From NCBI GenBank assembly GCA_910589485.1, contig CAJUSW010000001.1:276870-340869 (forward strand): a stretch of 64,000 bases of DNA. The letters are read 5' to 3'. The translations under genes and the position numbers were made by a program. Each line of letters opens with the position of its first letter. The stretch's first letter is position 1. This stretch comes from an uncultured Duncaniella sp. (lineage in GTDB: Bacteria; Bacteroidota; Bacteroidia; Bacteroidales; Muribaculaceae). Below the pieces are notes generated by a model. It ran no database searches and had not been told where the DNA came from. It worked only from the letters and a program-made list of their open reading frames with translations. This document shows positions 42,337 to 50,841 of this stretch, piece after piece.

Positions 42337-43773
42337 ATGATAATAAACCCATTAGATAAAGTAACCGCTCAATTAGACACACCTCTATACCACACCATAG
42401 GCAAGGCGGCCGATTCCATCGGTCGCCCCTGCTATGCTGTAGGGGGATGTGTCCGTGACTTTTTCCTCGGACGTCCGTCCAAGGACATCGACTTCGTTAC
42501 GGTAGGAAGCGGTATCGAGCTTGCCGAGGTGGTGGCACGCAATCTCGGCAAAGGAACCCACCTCACGGTGTTCCGCAATTTCGGCACAGCCCAGGTGAAA
42601 AGCCACGGCATAGAGCTCGAGTTTGTGGGAGCCCGCCGCGAATCCTATCAGCGCAACTCACGCAAGCCTATCGTGGAGGACGGCACACTCGAGGAGGACC
42701 TCTCGCGTCGCGATTTCACCATCAACGCTCTCGCCCTGCGCATAAATCACGAAGGATTCGGACAGCTCATCGACCTGTTCAACGGCCTGGAGGATATGCA
42801 ACGTGGCATACTGCGCACACCGCTCGACCCCGACATAACCTTCAGCGACGACCCCCTGAGAATGATGAGGGCCATAAGGTTTGCCACTCAGCTGCAGTTT
42901 GAGATCTATCCCGAGACATTCGCCGCCATCAAGCGCAATGCACAGAGACTTAAGATAATCTCCCGCGAGCGAATAGTCGACGAGCTCATGAAGATCATGA
43001 ACTCGCCACGCCCATCGATAGGATGGAAACTGCTTCACGACACCGAACTGCTGCCGCTCGTGATGGCCGAACTTGAAGCCATGAACGGCGTGGACACTGT
43101 AAACGGCCGTGGACACAAGGATAATTTCGCCCACACTCTCGAGGTGCTCGACAATGTGGCCTCCAAGACCGACAATGTGTGGCTCCGCTGGGCCGCGCTG
43201 ATGCACGACATAGCCAAGCCCGTGACCAAGCGCTGGGATGAAAAGTCGGGTTGGACATTCCACAACCACAATTTCGTAGGATCCAAGATGGTGCCGCGAA
43301 TATTCCGATACATGCGTCTGCCCCAGGACCAGAAAATGAAGTATGTGGCCAAACTCGTGGAACTGCACATGCGCCCCATAGCTCTTGTGGAGGAGGAAGT
43401 GACCGACTCGGCCGTGCGTCGCCTCATCAACGATGCCGGCGAGGACCTGGAGGACCTCATGACACTGTGCGAGGCCGACATAACCTCCAAGAACCGTGAG
43501 AAGGTGAAACGCCTGCTCACCAACTTTGCCATCGTGCGCGAGAAGATCGCCGACCTCAACGTGCGCGACGAGATACGCAAGCTCCAGCCACCAGTCGACG
43601 GCAACGAGATAATGGAGATATTCGGCATATCGGGAGGCCCGATCGTAGGCACCATCAAGAGCGCTCTGAAAAACGCCATCCTGGACGGCATCATCGCTCC
43701 CAACGACCGGGAAGCCGCCCTGGAACTGATGTACAAGATCGCCGCCGACAACGGCCTGACACCTGTCAAGTAA
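42337..43773 (+). CDS. CCA tRNA nucleotidyltransferase / poly(A) polymerase family protein with HD domain
   Basis: A 478-residue class II nucleotidyltransferase. The head domain has YAVGGCVRDFFLG and the catalytic DIDFV (about residues 47-51), followed by EEDLSRRDFTINALAL. The RNA-binding part is typical (DDPLRMMRAIRFATQL). A C-terminal HD phosphohydrolase domain is present with HTLEVLDNVASKT and LMHDIAKP. It should add or repair the CCA end of tRNAs, which matters here because two of the three tRNAs in this window (Glu, Ser) do not encode CCA. The start is the ATG at 42337, next to a TTG at 42334. It lies 5 bp after the M24 gene. Confidence 0.92.
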   Translation: MIINPLDKVTAQLDTPLYHTIGKAADSIGRPCYAVGGCVRDFFLGRPSKDIDFVTVGSGIELAEVVARNLGKGTHLTVFRNFGTAQVKSHGIELEFVGARRESYQRNSRKPIVEDGTLEEDLSRRDFTINALALRINHEGFGQLIDLFNGLEDMQRGILRTPLDPDITFSDDPLRMMRAIRFATQLQFEIYPETFAAIKRNAQRLKIISRERIVDELMKIMNSPRPSIGWKLLHDTELLPLVMAELEAMNGVDTVNGRGHKDNFAHTLEVLDNVASKTDNVWLRWAALMHDIAKPVTKRWDEKSGWTFHNHNFVGSKMVPRIFRYMRLPQDQKMKYVAKLVELHMRPIALVEEEVTDSAVRRLINDAGEDLEDLMTLCEADITSKNREKVKRLLTNFAIVREKIADLNVRDEIRKLQPPVDGNEIMEIFGISGGPIVGTIKSALKNAILDGIIAPNDREAALELMYKIAADNGLTPVK

Positions 43774-43840
43774 GGAGTTGTTAAAAACCGATCTCCCACA
43801 CCCTCTCTCCACCCCATAAACCAAGGTATCACATATCACA

Positions 43841-44179
43841 ATGTACTATATAACCAAGACATTTGAGCTTGCCGGATGCCACCGACTCGAGCTCTCCTAC
43901 CCAAGCAAATGCAGCAATCTGCATGGCCACAACTGGCTCGTGACCGTCCACTGCCGTGCGCGCGATCTCAACGCCGACGGCATGGTGGTGGATTTCTCGC
44001 ATATCAAGGAACGCATCACCGGCTATCTGGACCACGGCAATTTCAATGAACTGCTCCCTTTCAACCCCACGGCCGAGAATATCGCCCGATGGATATGTGA
44101 CCAGATAGACACCTGCTACCGCGTCGATGTGAAGGAAAGCGAGGGCAATGTGGCCTCGTATGTCAAGGACGAAGAATAG
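43841..44179 (+). CDS. queD: 6-carboxy-5,6,7,8-tetrahydropterin synthase QueD
   Basis: A 112-residue protein of the PTPS/QueD fold. Zinc ligands are the His in AGCHRLEL and the HGHNW-type LHGHNWLV pair. Asp/His catalytic residues lie in DFSHIKE and LDHGNFNEL, and PTAENIARWI is the family segment. It converts dihydroneopterin triphosphate to 6-carboxytetrahydropterin in queuosine biosynthesis. It lies 26 bp upstream of queE; QueC and QueF are not in the window. Confidence 0.92.
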   Translation: MYYITKTFELAGCHRLELSYPSKCSNLHGHNWLVTVHCRARDLNADGMVVDFSHIKERITGYLDHGNFNELLPFNPTAENIARWICDQIDTCYRVDVKESEGNVASYVKDEE

Positions 44180-44205
44180 CTAACTCCCCAACCATTGTCA
44201 GCACA

Positions 44206-44769
44206 ATGAGAATCAACGAGATATTCTATTCCCTGCAGGGAGAGGGATTCCACACCGGCACTCCGGCAGTGTTTCTACGCATGAGCGGATGCAACCTGAA
44301 GTGTGAGTTCTGCGACACTGACCACTTCTCGGGGATCGAGATGAGACACGACGAGATCGTGCGCCGGGTGATGCGATATCCGTCACGACACATCGTCATC
44401 ACCGGTGGCGAGCCGTCGCTACAGCTCGACGATCTGCTTGTGGACATGCTTCACGAAGCCGGATTCTATATCCAGGTGGAGACCAACGGCACCCGCGTTC
44501 TCCCCGAGGATGTTGACTGGGTGACCTGCTCGCCCAAGGGGGACACCCCGGTTGCGCTCAAGCGCATCGACGAGCTGAAAGTTGTGTTTCTCGACCAGGA
44601 TGTGGAGGAGATTGCCAACCGCCATGCCGCGATGCACTACTTCCTCCAGCCATGCTCCTCTCCCGTATATGACGGAGGCAACAATATCCAGGCCACCGTA
44701 AAATATATACTCGACCACCCACACTGGAGGCTTTCCCTGCAGACCCACAAACTGATAGGTATTGAATAG
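44206..44769 (+). CDS. queE: 7-carboxy-7-deazaguanine synthase QueE
   Basis: A 187-residue radical SAM enzyme. The cluster motif CX3CX2C is CNLKCEFC (about residues 29-36). The N-terminal FYSLQGEGFHTGTPAVFLR and the middle HIVITGGEPSLQ are diagnostic of QueE, and VETNGT follows. It rearranges 6-carboxytetrahydropterin to 7-carboxy-7-deazaguanine using SAM and an iron-sulphur cluster. It is paired with queD, the preceding step. Confidence 0.94.
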   Translation: MRINEIFYSLQGEGFHTGTPAVFLRMSGCNLKCEFCDTDHFSGIEMRHDEIVRRVMRYPSRHIVITGGEPSLQLDDLLVDMLHEAGFYIQVETNGTRVLPEDVDWVTCSPKGDTPVALKRIDELKVVFLDQDVEEIANRHAAMHYFLQPCSSPVYDGGNNIQATVKYILDHPHWRLSLQTHKLIGIE

Positions 44770-44823
44770 CCTCTCCATCAATCATAAAACATAGACCACA
44801 CAACAATCTCACACATACCACTC

Positions 44824-46350
44824 ATGAAGCCACGTATTCCGCAGATAGTACTGCTAATTTCATTGGGCATTTCCCTGGCATGCTGCAAACCCTCAGTGAG
44901 CGATGCCGACCACCTGGTGATACTGCACACCAATGATACCCACTCGTCCATCGATCCCGACCGCCATGACAACGGAGGCATAGCCCGACGCAAAGTGGTG
45001 ATCGACAGCGTGCGCAATGCACGCACCAATGTGATGCTCGTCGATGCCGGCGACGCCGTGCAAGGATCACTCTACTTCACCATATTCGGCGGAGAGGTGG
45101 AACGCGCGCTCATGAATGAGCTTGGTTATGACATACGTATCCTCGGCAACCACGAGTTTGACCGGGGTATGGATAAACTCGCCGAGGAATGGGGCCAGGT
45201 TACAGCCGACAGGCTGAGCACCAACTACGACCTCACAGGCTCTACCCTGCAGGGGCTGTTCATGCCCTCGGTGATCAAGGAGGTGGCCGGACATAAGATA
45301 GGCTTCCTGGGTCTTAATCTCGACCCTGTAGGTATCATCTCGGCCGACAATTGCCAGGGCGTGAAATATATGGATGCCCTGGAGTGTGCCAACAAAGAGG
45401 CCTCACGCCTGCGCGCCGAGGGAGCGGAAATGGTAATAGCCATAAGCCATCTCGGTTACGATCAGCAGTCAGGGACCAACGATCAGGACATAGCCCGTGG
45501 CAGCAAGGATATCGATGTGATAATAGGGGGACATTCCCACACGGCCATCGACCCTGCCAACCCCTCCTCGCCAAATTGGAAAGTAGCCAACGCCGAGGGC
45601 GATTCGGTGATCATACTTCAGACCGGATCGCGCGGATCGGCAATCGGCGAGATCGACATAAATCTTGCCACCCGCGAAGTGACCCCCAAACTCATAAAGA
45701 TCGACCGCCGTCTTGACAGCCGCATCGACACTGAATTTGCCTCGCTCATCGATCCTTACCGCGTGAAGGTGGATTCACTCAGGGCTTACAGGATAGGCGA
45801 CACACCGTTTGATTTCGAGCGCGAGTCCTACGAACTGCTCAACCTTTTCAGCGACTTCGTGAGGATGCGCGGTGCCGAGATCAGCGGCAAGCCTGTGGAC
45901 ATGTCAATCATGAACAAGGGGGGTATACGCAATTCCCTATCGGCCGGACCGATTACTAAGGGAGAGATCATCGACATAGCTCCGTTTGAAAACCGTATAG
46001 TGGTACTCGACATCGCCGGGGCCGACCTGCTCGACAATATCAAGATAATGGTGGGCCAGGAGGGCCAGGGGATCAGCTCAAACGCCCGCGTGGTCTACGA
46101 TCCGGAGACTCACGAGATCAACAGCATCACCATCGATGGCGCTCCCCTTGATCCCGCCCGCCGTTACCGCATAGCCACCATCGATTATCTGGCCGCCGGA
46201 AACGACTACATGTCCCCGCTCAAAAAAGCTACCCTCATGGCTTCGAGCAAGGAGATTCTCTACGAGGCGCTCATAGAATATATCGAGAAGGGTAAGCTCC
46301 AGGAGATACTCAACAATCCCGACAAGGATTCAAGAATGACCACACGATAA
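44824..46350 (+). CDS. Secreted 5'-nucleotidase / UshA-type metallophosphoesterase
   Basis: A 508-residue two-domain protein. A signal segment (LLISLGISLACCKP) may be a lipoprotein signal, though the lipobox is not canonical. The metallophosphatase domain has HTNDTHSS (metal-binding), DAGDAVQGS, LGNHEFDRG and GGHSHT. The C-terminal nucleotidase domain has MNKGGIRNSLSAGPIT and YRIATIDYLAAGNDYMSPL. It hydrolyses nucleotides to nucleosides in the periplasm for salvage. It is separated from queE by 54 bp and from DUF486 by 13 bp, so the latter may be co-transcribed. Confidence 0.9.
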   Translation: MKPRIPQIVLLISLGISLACCKPSVSDADHLVILHTNDTHSSIDPDRHDNGGIARRKVVIDSVRNARTNVMLVDAGDAVQGSLYFTIFGGEVERALMNELGYDIRILGNHEFDRGMDKLAEEWGQVTADRLSTNYDLTGSTLQGLFMPSVIKEVAGHKIGFLGLNLDPVGIISADNCQGVKYMDALECANKEASRLRAEGAEMVIAISHLGYDQQSGTNDQDIARGSKDIDVIIGGHSHTAIDPANPSSPNWKVANAEGDSVIILQTGSRGSAIGEIDINLATREVTPKLIKIDRRLDSRIDTEFASLIDPYRVKVDSLRAYRIGDTPFDFERESYELLNLFSDFVRMRGAEISGKPVDMSIMNKGGIRNSLSAGPITKGEIIDIAPFENRIVVLDIAGADLLDNIKIMVGQEGQGISSNARVVYDPETHEINSITIDGAPLDPARRYRIATIDYLAAGNDYMSPLKKATLMASSKEILYEALIEYIEKGKLQEILNNPDKDSRMTTR

Positions 46351-46363
46351 ACCCGAGTTGCAT

Positions 46364-46738
46364 ATGAACGGATGGTTAACCGTAGGGCTCCTGGTGATCT
46401 CCAATATATTCATGACGTTCGCCTGGTATGGCCAGCTGAAACTCCAGCAGATGAAGGTGATAACGTCTCACACGCCTCTCATCACCGTGATACTTCTCTC
46501 ATGGGGTATCGCGCTCATGGAATACATGTTCATGGTGCCTGCCAACCGATATGGCTTCAACGGCAACGGCGGTCAGTTTTCGCTTCTTCAGCTGAAAGTG
46601 ATCCAGGAAGTGATATCGCTGATGATATTCACGGTATTCACCATAATGTTTTTCCGTGGTGAGGCGTTGCATTGGAATCATTTTCTTGCGTTCTGCCTGC
46701 TCATCGTGGCAGTGTATCTGGTATTCATGGAGTCGTAA
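46364..46738 (+). CDS. DUF486 four-helix membrane protein
   Basis: A 124-residue integral membrane protein with four predicted helices, including LTVGLLVISNIFMTFAWYG near the start, LITVILLSWGIALMEYMFMV in the middle and FLAFCLLIVAVYLVFM at the end. The signature NRYGFNGNGGQFSLLQLKVIQE (about residues 60-80) is that of DUF486, related to small multidrug-resistance-like transporters. Function unknown. I start at the ATG 46364, rather than the TTG at 46358. Confidence 0.85.
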   Translation: MNGWLTVGLLVISNIFMTFAWYGQLKLQQMKVITSHTPLITVILLSWGIALMEYMFMVPANRYGFNGNGGQFSLLQLKVIQEVISLMIFTVFTIMFFRGEALHWNHFLAFCLLIVAVYLVFMES

Positions 46739-46790
46739 TAGCGGTATTTTTCCGCAAGGGAAATATTTGCGTAAAAATATCAAGAAAAAT

Positions 46791-46821
46791 TTGGTATTAA
46801 CGTCAAATATTCCTACCTTTG
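46791..46821 (+). promoter_or_regulatory. Promoter of tRNA-Ser
   Basis: TTG (46791-46793) and TACCTTTG (46814-46821) are spaced by 20 nt, matching the Bacteroidetes consensus, about 50 bp before the tRNA. Confidence 0.8.
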
Positions 46822-46871
46822 CAACGCAAAAGGGAAATATTACTCTTGTAGAAGGGTAAATATCTCGGATT

Positions 46872-46960
46872 GGAGAGATGGGTGAGTGGCTGAAACCACC
46901 GGTTTGCTAAACCGACGATGGGAGCAATCCTATCCACGAGTTCGAATCTCGTTCTCTCCG
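46872..46960 (+). tRNA. tRNA-Ser (anticodon GCT)
   Basis: A type II tRNA with a 7-bp acceptor stem (GGAGAGA/TCTCTCC), D loop TGGGTGAGTGGCTGAAA and anticodon loop TTGCTAA (anticodon GCT). A long variable arm is followed by the T arm with TTCGAAT. Full CCA is not encoded. It is preceded by a strong promoter and followed by a terminator. Confidence 0.93.
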
Positions 46961-46973
46961 CAAGATCAGTAAG

Positions 46974-47008
46974 ACTGCTGTAACACATAGAGTTACGGCA
47001 GTTTTTTT
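46974..47008 (+). terminator. Terminator of tRNA-Ser
   Basis: Arms ACTGCTGTAAC and GTTACGGCAGT (one mismatch) are followed by a run of seven T. Confidence 0.9.
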
Positions 47009-47501
47009 ATTGCCCCGAATGGAGTTTTGACCGGATGATCACGGTATTTAGGTTTAGACCAGAGGTCAAAAGGGCCATATAGGAGCTGGATCTAAGTCAA
47101 AGATTTGGATTCGTAGATTTCGGTAAGTGGTAGACCATAGATCCAAAGATCAAAATCTACTGATCCTTTTTTTCGGCCCGTAAATTCCTCACAGACCATC
47201 CACCCACTAAGCCTCGAAGAGGCGTGGGGAAAATGAAACACATACCCAAACGGGCGTCGAAGACGTCCTATAATTATTTCCCGCGTTTACCCTCCATAAC
47301 ACCTTATATTCCACCAATATACCTAAAATTCACAATCCTAATAATCTAATCCCTATACTCTATATTTCCCCCTCTATACTCAAAAAAATCCCTCTATACT
47401 AAAAAACTTGATCTCTGGCCCTCTGGTCTTAAAATTTCCACCCGATACACGACATTATCGCACCATATCACCCTCCCCGGTAACCTACCTTTGCCGTTGA
47501 T
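47009..47501. repeat. Repeat-rich leader of the second paralogue element
   Basis: It has no ORF. 47050-47160 holds relatives of TAGACCAGAG and GATCCAAAGATC. 47203-47275 is the structured module lacking its palindrome: GCCTC-GAA-GAGGC at 47211-47223 and GGGCGTCGAAGACGTCC at 47252-47268. 47340-47440 holds CTATACTCTATA, CTCTATACTAAAAAA and CTCTGGCCCTCTGGTCT units. From about 47450 the sequence is nearly identical to the copy 1 leader. Confidence 0.8.
47486..47493 (+). promoter_or_regulatory. -7 box immediately upstream of pseudo-terminase copy 2
   Basis: TACCTTTG lies 8 nt before the ATG, the same spacing as copy 1. The sequence between box and start codon (CCGTTGAT) is identical in the two copies. 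Confidence 0.5.
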
Positions 47502-48266
47502 ATGAAACCAACGAGCCACAAGGTAACCCACCTGACAAAACGAATCCGGCGACCCGACATCTGGTGTCACCAATTCTCACGCTTTCTCGGCCGGGAACTC
47601 TCCCCCACCGAGAAAAACGTCATATCACGGCTCGAACGCGCACGCCGGCTCTCCCGCCCGCGCCCGATCGTCATCGTCGACCCCAAAGGCTACGACTCAA
47701 CCGAACTCCTCCGTTCATATCTCGACTACCGCCTCGCCACCTCCCCCGAAGGCGCGACCGCGCTCCTCTACCTCTCCAAGGAAGGCAAAGAAAGAGAATT
47801 CGGCAAAATGTATCCTGAATATACAGGCTACACCCGCCGGCAGGTAAAAACGTTGCACAAACGCATCCGTTACGCCTCCTATTCCCGCCCCGACAGCGTC
47901 CGCGGCACCTCCCCCGCCTTCATGCTCCTGCTCAACGCCCAGGAATACAAAGGCTACTCCCCAATGCAGCCCAATCCCGGGAAATTTCTCAGCCTCTGCT
48001 CAGCACTCTTTCCTCTGCTGTGTGGCATAGGCTTCCTTGTCATACACATAAACGTCGACAGGGAACAGATCCCCGCCTTCTTCTACCTCGGCATGCAGGG
48101 CCACACCACACAGAGGCCCCCTAAACCCGAGCCCCCGGTCGAGACCGCCATCCTCGTCCTCACCGACCCAACGTCCATCCTCCGCTGGAGCCTGCCCACC
48201 CGCGAGGGCCCGCAAGGCCACCCCGCAGACGATGCTCCAATCCCCCGCCCACCCATACCCACCTAA
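47502..48266 (+). CDS. Degenerate large-terminase-ATPase-like protein, copy 2
   Basis: A 254-residue paralogue of the protein at 17651, with 241 of 254 identical residues by eye. The differences cluster at 24-50 and 93-102; residues 103-236 differ once. It keeps the same replaced motifs: DPKGYDST for Walker A, LLLNTQE for Walker B and IHINVD at the coupling position. A hydrophobic segment at about 163-183 (FLSLCSALFPLLCGIGFLVI) could be mistaken for a membrane helix but fits a buried strand-helix in the terminase fold. It lies between tRNA-Ser and the oppositely oriented tRNA-fMet. Silent codon changes outnumber replacements by more than three to one, so both copies appear to be under selection. 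Function unknown. Confidence 0.8.
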   Translation: MKPTSHKVTHLTKRIRRPDIWCHQFSRFLGRELSPTEKNVISRLERARRLSRPRPIVIVDPKGYDSTELLRSYLDYRLATSPEGATALLYLSKEGKEREFGKMYPEYTGYTRRQVKTLHKRIRYASYSRPDSVRGTSPAFMLLLNAQEYKGYSPMQPNPGKFLSLCSALFPLLCGIGFLVIHINVDREQIPAFFYLGMQGHTTQRPPKPEPPVETAILVLTDPTSILRWSLPTREGPQGHPADDAPIPRPPIPT

Positions 48267-48578
48267 GCGGAGCGCCGACCTCCGCCGTTCCCCCCGGAAC
48301 CAGCAATAAGGTTACACAAAAGAGGAAAAGGAATAAAGGAAATGGAATACAAGGTCAAGGCATAAAAAAGATGGTATTCATAGCAAAAACAAGCCTCCCT
48401 ATAACCCCATAACCTTCAGCTCCGCTGAATAATAACCTCATAACCCTATAACCTTATTAACTTTCAACCCGCCAGGGTTAAAATTAAACGCTCGGCAAGA
48501 GCCCCTTGACATACTGCTACAATACTTAAAAAAACGAATGACTCCCACCCGTGACGGGCAGGAGCCATTATATCTATA
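48267..48578. repeat. Conserved trailer of the second paralogue element
   Basis: It starts with the GCGGAG/CTCCGC hairpin at 48267-48285. A variable stretch rich in CCTATAACC-type units follows (48390-48465). The conserved tail block 48490-48578 holds a hairpin which, on the minus strand, is followed by seven T. The same order is found after copy 1 (18416-18643). Confidence 0.75.
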
Positions 48579-48702
48579 AAAATATCTCTGGCCCTATGGT
48601 CTAAAAATCTAATCCCTATACTTCTATCCCTCTGATCTTTGGATCTATGGTCGACCCCTACTGACCCTCTACTACCACACCTAACGCGGGGGGATGGATA
48701 TG
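48579..48702. repeat. CTCTGG/CTATACT-type low-complexity tract
   Basis: It contains CTCTGGCCCTATGGTCTAAA, ATCTAATCCCTATACTT and GATCTATGGTC, relatives of the units seen upstream of both paralogues. No ORF or stable structure is evident apart from these. Confidence 0.6.
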
Positions 48703-48732
48703 AAAAAAGGTTCCGGGATTCCGGAACCTTTT
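48703..48732 (-). terminator. Terminator of tRNA-fMet
   Basis: Arms AAAAGGTTCCGG and CCGGAACCTTTT are followed by T residues on the minus strand, 3 bp from the tRNA CCA end. Confidence 0.92.
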
Positions 48733-48735
48733 GGT

Positions 48736-48810
<75 letters not shown>

Positions 48811-49181
48811 ATGTTTTCGTGGTGCAAAGGTAGGAACTTTTATTTACACTCCAAAATATTTCATATATTTATTGTGTTAAAAAATATTAATAAATTGATA
48901 TTTAGAGAAATATACACCTTATGTAATTTTACCATCAGAACCACCCGGGCATAAATTTTGTTACATACGGGAGAATATATGTTTTCAGAATAACTCTACC
49001 ACAAAAAAAGTATGTAATAAATTAATCGAGTTGAACGCAACCTGAGGCAAACAAGTACTTAAAAAGTATTAATCAATAGTCCTTAGATTGCAAGGTTTTT
49101 GTAAATTTGCATAATTATACGGGACGTTCATTGTCGCCGATTGATACATTTATACACTAATTCATCAACACTATCAACAAT
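48811..49181. other. 370-bp AT-rich region between tRNA-fMet and the rhomboid pair
   Basis: It contains the minus-strand promoter of tRNA-fMet (48825-48854). An inverted repeat TTACATAC (48961-48968) and GTATGTAA (49010-49017) lies in the middle. A possible plus-strand -7 box, TAAATTTG (49102-49109), lies 73 bp upstream of the first rhomboid. No ORF is seen. Confidence 0.55.
48825..48854 (-). promoter_or_regulatory. Promoter of tRNA-fMet
   Basis: On the minus strand, TTG (48852-48854) and TACCTTTG (48825-48832) are spaced by 19 nt, 14 bp upstream of the tRNA. Confidence 0.82.
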
Positions 49182-49949
49182 ATGAACTCACGAGGATCAA
49201 TTTTTGGACAGATGCCACCTGTGACAAAAAACCTCATCATCATCAACCTCATAGTATGGCTGGCAATGTTTGTATTGCCTGGCCGTATCGGCACGAGCCT
49301 CGAGACACTGGGCGGACTGCACTATTTCAAGGCGGCCGACTTCAACCCTGTGCAGCTTGTGACATACATGTTCATGCACTCGACGGGTAGTTTCGCCCAC
49401 ATATTCTTCAATATGTTCACGCTGTGGATGTTTGGCATGACGCTCGAAAGGACATTCGGAAGCGCGCGCTTCCTGTTCTACTACATGTCGTGTGGCATCG
49501 GGGCCGGACTTATCCAGGAACTGACATGGATGCTGACGTGGGAAAACACTCTCACCCCCCTGCTGGCCAATGCAATGCACATTGACTTCCCTGAAGCCCG
49601 CGAGATACTCTCGGCACCAGGCATGGAAGCACAGGTGTCGCAATGGCTGAACATGTTCATCACCATCGGAGCCTCGGGTGCCATCTACGGTATCCTGCTC
49701 GCATTTGGCATGATGTATCCCAACGCGCCCATATTCCTGTTCTTCGTACCTGTGCCCATCAAGGCCAAGTGGATGGTGACAGGCATGATAGGCATCGAAC
49801 TGCTGATAGGCCTCAGCGAATCGGTAGGCGCATCGGACGGTATAGCCCACTTCGCCCATCTGGGAGGAATGATATTCGGTTTCCTCATCATATATTACTG
49901 GAAGAAGAAGGGCACATTCAGCGGAGGAGGCGGATATGGGGGTTATTGA
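49182..49949 (+). CDS. Rhomboid-family intramembrane serine protease, first of a pair
   Basis: A 255-residue polytopic membrane protein with about six helices. The catalytic Ser is in IGASGAIYGILL (GASG at about 166-169) and the catalytic His in FAHLGGMIFGF near residue 227. The HIFFNMFTLWMFG segment holds the conserved His/Asn of the oxyanion region. An insertion of about 45 residues follows helix 3 (LTPLLANAMHIDFPEAREIL). The C-terminus is Gly-rich (GGGGYGGY). It cleaves membrane proteins within the bilayer; the substrate is unknown. Its end overlaps the next rhomboid gene by 14 bp. Confidence 0.9.
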   Translation: MNSRGSIFGQMPPVTKNLIIINLIVWLAMFVLPGRIGTSLETLGGLHYFKAADFNPVQLVTYMFMHSTGSFAHIFFNMFTLWMFGMTLERTFGSARFLFYYMSCGIGAGLIQELTWMLTWENTLTPLLANAMHIDFPEAREILSAPGMEAQVSQWLNMFITIGASGAIYGILLAFGMMYPNAPIFLFFVPVPIKAKWMVTGMIGIELLIGLSESVGASDGIAHFAHLGGMIFGFLIIYYWKKKGTFSGGGGYGGY

Positions 49950-50826
49950 TGACATGCGCACAGGCTACCGCCAGTCGTCCATGCTGATGAAGATAGTGTG
50001 GATCAACATAGGCGTGTTCGTGGCTCTGCGTCTGCTGGCCATCGTCGGAGTATTCTCGGGCAATCCCTCGCTGATCAATACGATACTGCTGTGGGTGGAG
50101 TTGCCCTCATCGCCGGCCGTGCTCGTGACACGCCCGTGGACGCTGATCAGCTATATGTTTGCCCAGTATGACCTGCTCCACATAGTGTTCAACATGCTGT
50201 GGCTCTACTGGTTCGGCACCATGTTCCGCATGGTGGGTACCTCCAGGCAACTGTTGGTGCTCTATCTCTACGGCGGCATAGCCGGAGCGGTGCTATTCCT
50301 GGCCGGATACAATGCCCTGCCGGTGTTCAGCCACACTGACGGGTGGCTCATAGGCTCATCAGCATCGGTGATAGCCATAGTGACAGCCGTGGCCATCCTC
50401 ATGCCCGACTTCAAGATGCACCTGTTCCTGATAGGCGCTGTGGCCGTGAAATGGATAGCGATAGCCACCATAGTGCTGGTGCTGATAGGGGTGACGGGGA
50501 GCAATGCCGGAGGCGAGATAGCCCATATAGGAGGCATACTCACAGGCGCGTTCTTCGCCACACGGCTTAAGAAAGGGCAGGATATCACAATGCCGGCGAG
50601 CCGGATATTGGACCGCATGAAGATGCCCGACCTGAGGGCACGGCAAGACCGCCCCGCCCACTCTGCCCGGAGCGCCCAACAGACCGAACCGGCCACAGGC
50701 GGCCTATCGCCCGAGGAACGGCGGGAGCTCGACACTATACTCGACAAAATAAAGAAATCAGGATACTCGGCACTCACGCCGGCCGAACGCGACAGGCTGT
50801 TCAACGTGAGCCGAAAAATCAAGTAA
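49936..50826 (+). CDS. Rhomboid-family intramembrane serine protease, second of a pair
   Basis: A 296-residue rhomboid. The catalytic Ser lies in GSSASVIAIVTA (GSSA at about 137-140), and the His in IAHIGGILTGAFFA. LLHIVFNMLWLYWFG matches the HxxxNM segment. A soluble C-terminal tail of about 90 residues ends with LSPEERRELDTIL and LTPAERDRLFNVS, a repeated motif seen in Bacteroidetes rhomboids. ATGs at 49936 and 49954 are both possible; the first overlaps the upstream gene by 14 bp and the second starts 5 bp after it. The two proteases are thus closely coupled. Confidence 0.9.
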   Translation: MGVIDDMRTGYRQSSMLMKIVWINIGVFVALRLLAIVGVFSGNPSLINTILLWVELPSSPAVLVTRPWTLISYMFAQYDLLHIVFNMLWLYWFGTMFRMVGTSRQLLVLYLYGGIAGAVLFLAGYNALPVFSHTDGWLIGSSASVIAIVTAVAILMPDFKMHLFLIGAVAVKWIAIATIVLVLIGVTGSNAGGEIAHIGGILTGAFFATRLKKGQDITMPASRILDRMKMPDLRARQDRPAHSARSAQQTEPATGGLSPEERRELDTILDKIKKSGYSALTPAERDRLFNVSRKIK

Positions 50827-50841
50827 GAAATCCAACCCGAC

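Noticed and set aside
42658..43839. 393-codon open frame antisense to the CCA-adding-type gene
   Set aside because: It is a shadow of a long GC-rich gene whose plus-strand product has complete nucleotidyltransferase and HD motifs. The antisense product is His/Gly/Val-rich, without family motifs or signals.
43774..43840. PreQ1 riboswitch for queD-queE
   Set aside because: The 67-bp gap is too poor in structure and lacks the characteristic A-rich tail with a C-rich pairing stem.
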